In this document: piece after piece, positions 62,211 through 64,000 of the stretch
How the letters are laid out: each line of letters opens with the position of its first letter
Numbering within the stretch: position 1 is the first letter of the stretch
Source of the DNA: Devosia sp.
Lineage (GTDB): Bacteria; Pseudomonadota; Alphaproteobacteria; Rhizobiales; Devosiaceae
Length of the DNA stretch: 64,000 nt
Direction: 5' to 3'
Assembly (NCBI GenBank): GCA_016713105.1
Contig: JADJPS010000017.1
Location: forward strand, 186,001-250,000
Position numbers and translations under genes: made by a program
The notes under the pieces: model-generated
The model's database searches: none
Told to the model about the DNA's origin: nothing
What the model saw: the letters and a program-made list of their open reading frames with translations, nothing else

Positions 62211-64000
62211 TCACAGCTGCAGTTCGAGCATGACGTTTCCCTGCACGGTGATGCGCGCCTGCGCATATTCGGGAACGAAGATCACGGTGAGCAGGTCGTC
62301 GATGATCGCCGGCCCCGCGACGACCTGGCCCACCGCGAGAGACGTCCGCTCGTAGGCGGTGACATCGGCCTGGCGGTCCTTGGTCACCTGCACGCGTCGC
62401 TTTGTGGGCGGCGTATTCGTCATCACCACGGTAGTCTGTGCCTGATTGAGTGCCTCCGGAGCTTCATGCAGGCCGATGGCCTCGACGTTCCACTCCCAGA
62501 ACTCGACGGCCTCCCCGGAGGAACGCACCCGGAAATAGTGCTCATGCAGATCATGGAAATCCTCGACCGCCGCGGCGAGATCCTCGGCGCTCTCGATCTG
62601 CCCGCCCCCGCAAGGGCAGGGTAAGGTGCCAGACCTGGTCGGGTAGCAGGCCTGCGCGGAGAACCGCAGCCGCTGCCGCGCTACCGGCACGCCCATGTTG
62701 TCGAGGAACGCGTTCGCCTCGGCAGCGAGTTCGGCGAGCGTGCGTCCGACGCCGACCTGATCGAAGCGATCGCTGTCGGTGCGCAAGGCCCTCCCGAACG
62801 TCATCTTGACGTCGCCGGTCGCGATGCCGAAGGCGCTGAGGACGCCCGCCGCACGGGGGAAGAGCACGTGCTTGATCTGCAGGGACCTGGCTATCTCGGC
62901 CGCGTGGAGGCCCGCGGCCGCTCCGCCGCCGACCAGCGTATACTCGCGCGGATCGATGCCGCGCTTGATGGTGATCTCCTCGATCGCGGTCACCATGTTC
63001 TGCTCGACCACGGCGCAGACAAGACAGGCGGCCTCTTCCACACTCATGCCAAGCCGCACTGCGACCGAGCTTCGGACGGCTTCGTAGGCCTTCTCGGGTG
63101 AGAGCTTGACCGTGTCGTCACCGAACCGCGCGGGATTGAGCAGCCCGCGCACCAGGTTCGCGTCGGTCACCGTCGCCGTGGTTCCGCCGCGCTGATAGCA
63201 GGCCGGACCCGGGAATGCTCCGGCCGAGTGGCGGCCCACATGGATCATGCCGCCTTCATCGATCTCGGCGATGGAGCCGCCGCCGGCCCCGATGGTCTTG
63301 ATGTCGGTGGACGGGATCGCGAAGATGTGCCCCCCGATCCTGCCGTCACGGTGCACTGCGGCCTCGCCGCCGCTCGAGACGGAAACGTCGAAACTGGTGC
63401 CGCCCATGTCGGTGGTGATCAGCCGGCCGCCAGGTACTTGCTCGAGAGCTCCGATCCGCGTGCTGGCAACGGGTGCGCCCGACGGGCCGGAGAGACACAG
63501 ATGTACTGGCTTGGCGATCGCCTCTGTGACGGAGATGCGTCCGCCGCTCAAGGTGACCACGGTGAACGTGCCGTTGAAGCCTCCCTCCTTGAGGCGTCGC
63601 TCGATGGCCATGAGGCTCTTCTGCACGATGGGTTTCAACGATGCGTCGAGCGCAACGGTCGAGGTGCGGCGATACTCGCGTACAACCGGGCTCACCTGGT
63701 GACCCAGGCTGAACGGGACATCTGGCAACATCTCGGCAATCAGTTCGCCGGTGCGCAACTCGTGCGCCGGGTTGGCGATCGACCACAGGTAGGAAACCGC
63801 TACCGCCTCGATCTCGAGCCGCTTCAGCCGCTCGAGCGATTGTCGCAGTTCCGTCTCCTCGAGGGCCACGAGGATACGTCCGTCCTCGAGCACGCGCTCG
63901 GTCACCGGCAGCGTCAGGGCGCGCGGGATGAACGGATCGGGATAGTCGACACGGACGATCGAGGTGTCCTCCTTGTGTCCCTCCCGGATCACCAGCGTAT
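62211..64000 (-). CDS. HyuA-type hydantoinase/ketone carboxylase subunit, 5' end outside window
   Basis: Hydantoinase A/oxoprolinase-family protein, at least 596 residues, running off the right edge. The ASKHA ATPase core is visible: LCLSGPSGAP, TDMGGTSFDVSVSSGG, GAGGGSIAEID and VGGGAAAGLHAAEIA. With HyuB it would carry out ATP-dependent ring opening or ketone carboxylation. Between about 62600 and 62640 two compensating indels replace an expected YPDQVWHLTLPLRGG by an unrelated stretch of about 12 residues, after which the frame is right again. Confidence 0.85.
   Translation of the reverse strand, partial: TLVIREGHKEDTSIVRVDYPDPFIPRALTLPVTERVLEDGRILVALEETELRQSLERLKRLEIEAVAVSYLWSIANPAHELRTGELIAEMLPDVPFSLGHQVSPVVREYRRTSTVALDASLKPIVQKSLMAIERRLKEGGFNGTFTVVTLSGGRISVTEAIAKPVHLCLSGPSGAPVASTRIGALEQVPGGRLITTDMGGTSFDVSVSSGGEAAVHRDGRIGGHIFAIPSTDIKTIGAGGGSIAEIDEGGMIHVGRHSAGAFPGPACYQRGGTTATVTDANLVRGLLNPARFGDDTVKLSPEKAYEAVRSSVAVRLGMSVEEAACLVCAVVEQNMVTAIEEITIKRGIDPREYTLVGGGAAAGLHAAEIARSLQIKHVLFPRAAGVLSAFGIATGDVKMTFGRALRTDSDRFDQVGVGRTLAELAAEANAFLDNMGVPVARQRLRFSAQACYPTRSGTLPCPCGGGQIESAEDLAAAVEDFHDLHEHYFRVRSSGEAVEFWEWNVEAIGLHEAPEALNQAQTTVVMTNTPPTKRRVQVTKDRQADVTAYERTSLAVGQVVAGPAIIDDLLTVIFVPEYAQARITVQGNVMLELQL

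Overview
The window looks like a chromosomal segment of a GC-rich alphaproteobacterium, most likely of the order Hyphomicrobiales (Rhizobiales). The clues are DUF3422 and DUF2934 proteins, a long-form PhnE2, a phnGHIJKL/phnCDE layout with a divergent phnF, a PQQ-linked ABC system, and REP-type hairpins built on CCTCCCCC/GGGGGAGG. No rRNA, tRNA, phage, IS transposase or CRISPR array was seen.

Layout. 0.2-9 kb: a sugar or sugar-acid catabolic locus with an IlvD/EDD dehydratase, two sister LacI regulators, an unusual enolase homologue translationally coupled to an APH-fold kinase, and a divergent SDR like 2-keto-3-deoxy-L-fuconate dehydrogenase. 8.5-15.7 kb: small housekeeping and unknown genes (GNAT, RidA, DUF2934, DUF3422, cytochrome c, LysR, DUF1080). 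15-30.8 kb: a periplasmic quinoprotein region. It holds a PQQ dehydrogenase with a lanthanide-type Asp-Tyr-Asp site, a cytochrome c, exported proteins, an ExbB/ExbD-like three-gene operon, and two divergent operons encoding a NitT/TauT-type importer and a PQQ-associated ABC system (beta-propeller, binding protein, ABC-2 permease, ATPase). 30.9-41.5 kb: a C-P lyase phosphonate cluster phnGHIJKL, a hexapeptide acetyltransferase and phnCDE1E2, with a PhnF operator in front of phnG, a PHO box in front of phnC, and REP elements between and inside genes. phnM, phnN and phnP are absent. 42.7-53.5 kb: branched-chain keto acid and leucine catabolism in the order bkdA1-bkdA2-bkdB-lpd-(BCAT remnant)-isovaleryl-CoA dehydrogenase-carboxyltransferase-biotin carboxylase-MaoC-CitE-like lyase, the mycobacterial Rv2495c-Rv2502c gene set rather than the classical liu set. 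53.6-58.6 kb: an Lrp regulator and a glutarate/beta-oxidation set (bifunctional enoyl-CoA hydratase/3-hydroxyacyl-CoA dehydrogenase, glutaryl-CoA dehydrogenase-like enzyme, class III CoA-transferase). 58.6-64 kb: a cupin, a LysR regulator and a hydantoinase/acetophenone-carboxylase-type HyuB-HyuA pair, the last cut by the window edge.

Quality warning. Genes from 1 to 27 kb and from 31 to 45 kb read cleanly. From 45 to 63 kb nearly every gene carries single-base frameshifts, and two have internal deletions and one has two in-frame amber codons. Two more frameshifts lie at 27.2 and 30.3 kb. Protein conservation continues on both sides of each break, so sequencing or assembly error is the first explanation, with recent decay of the block as the alternative. 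Coordinates for these genes span the whole conserved region.
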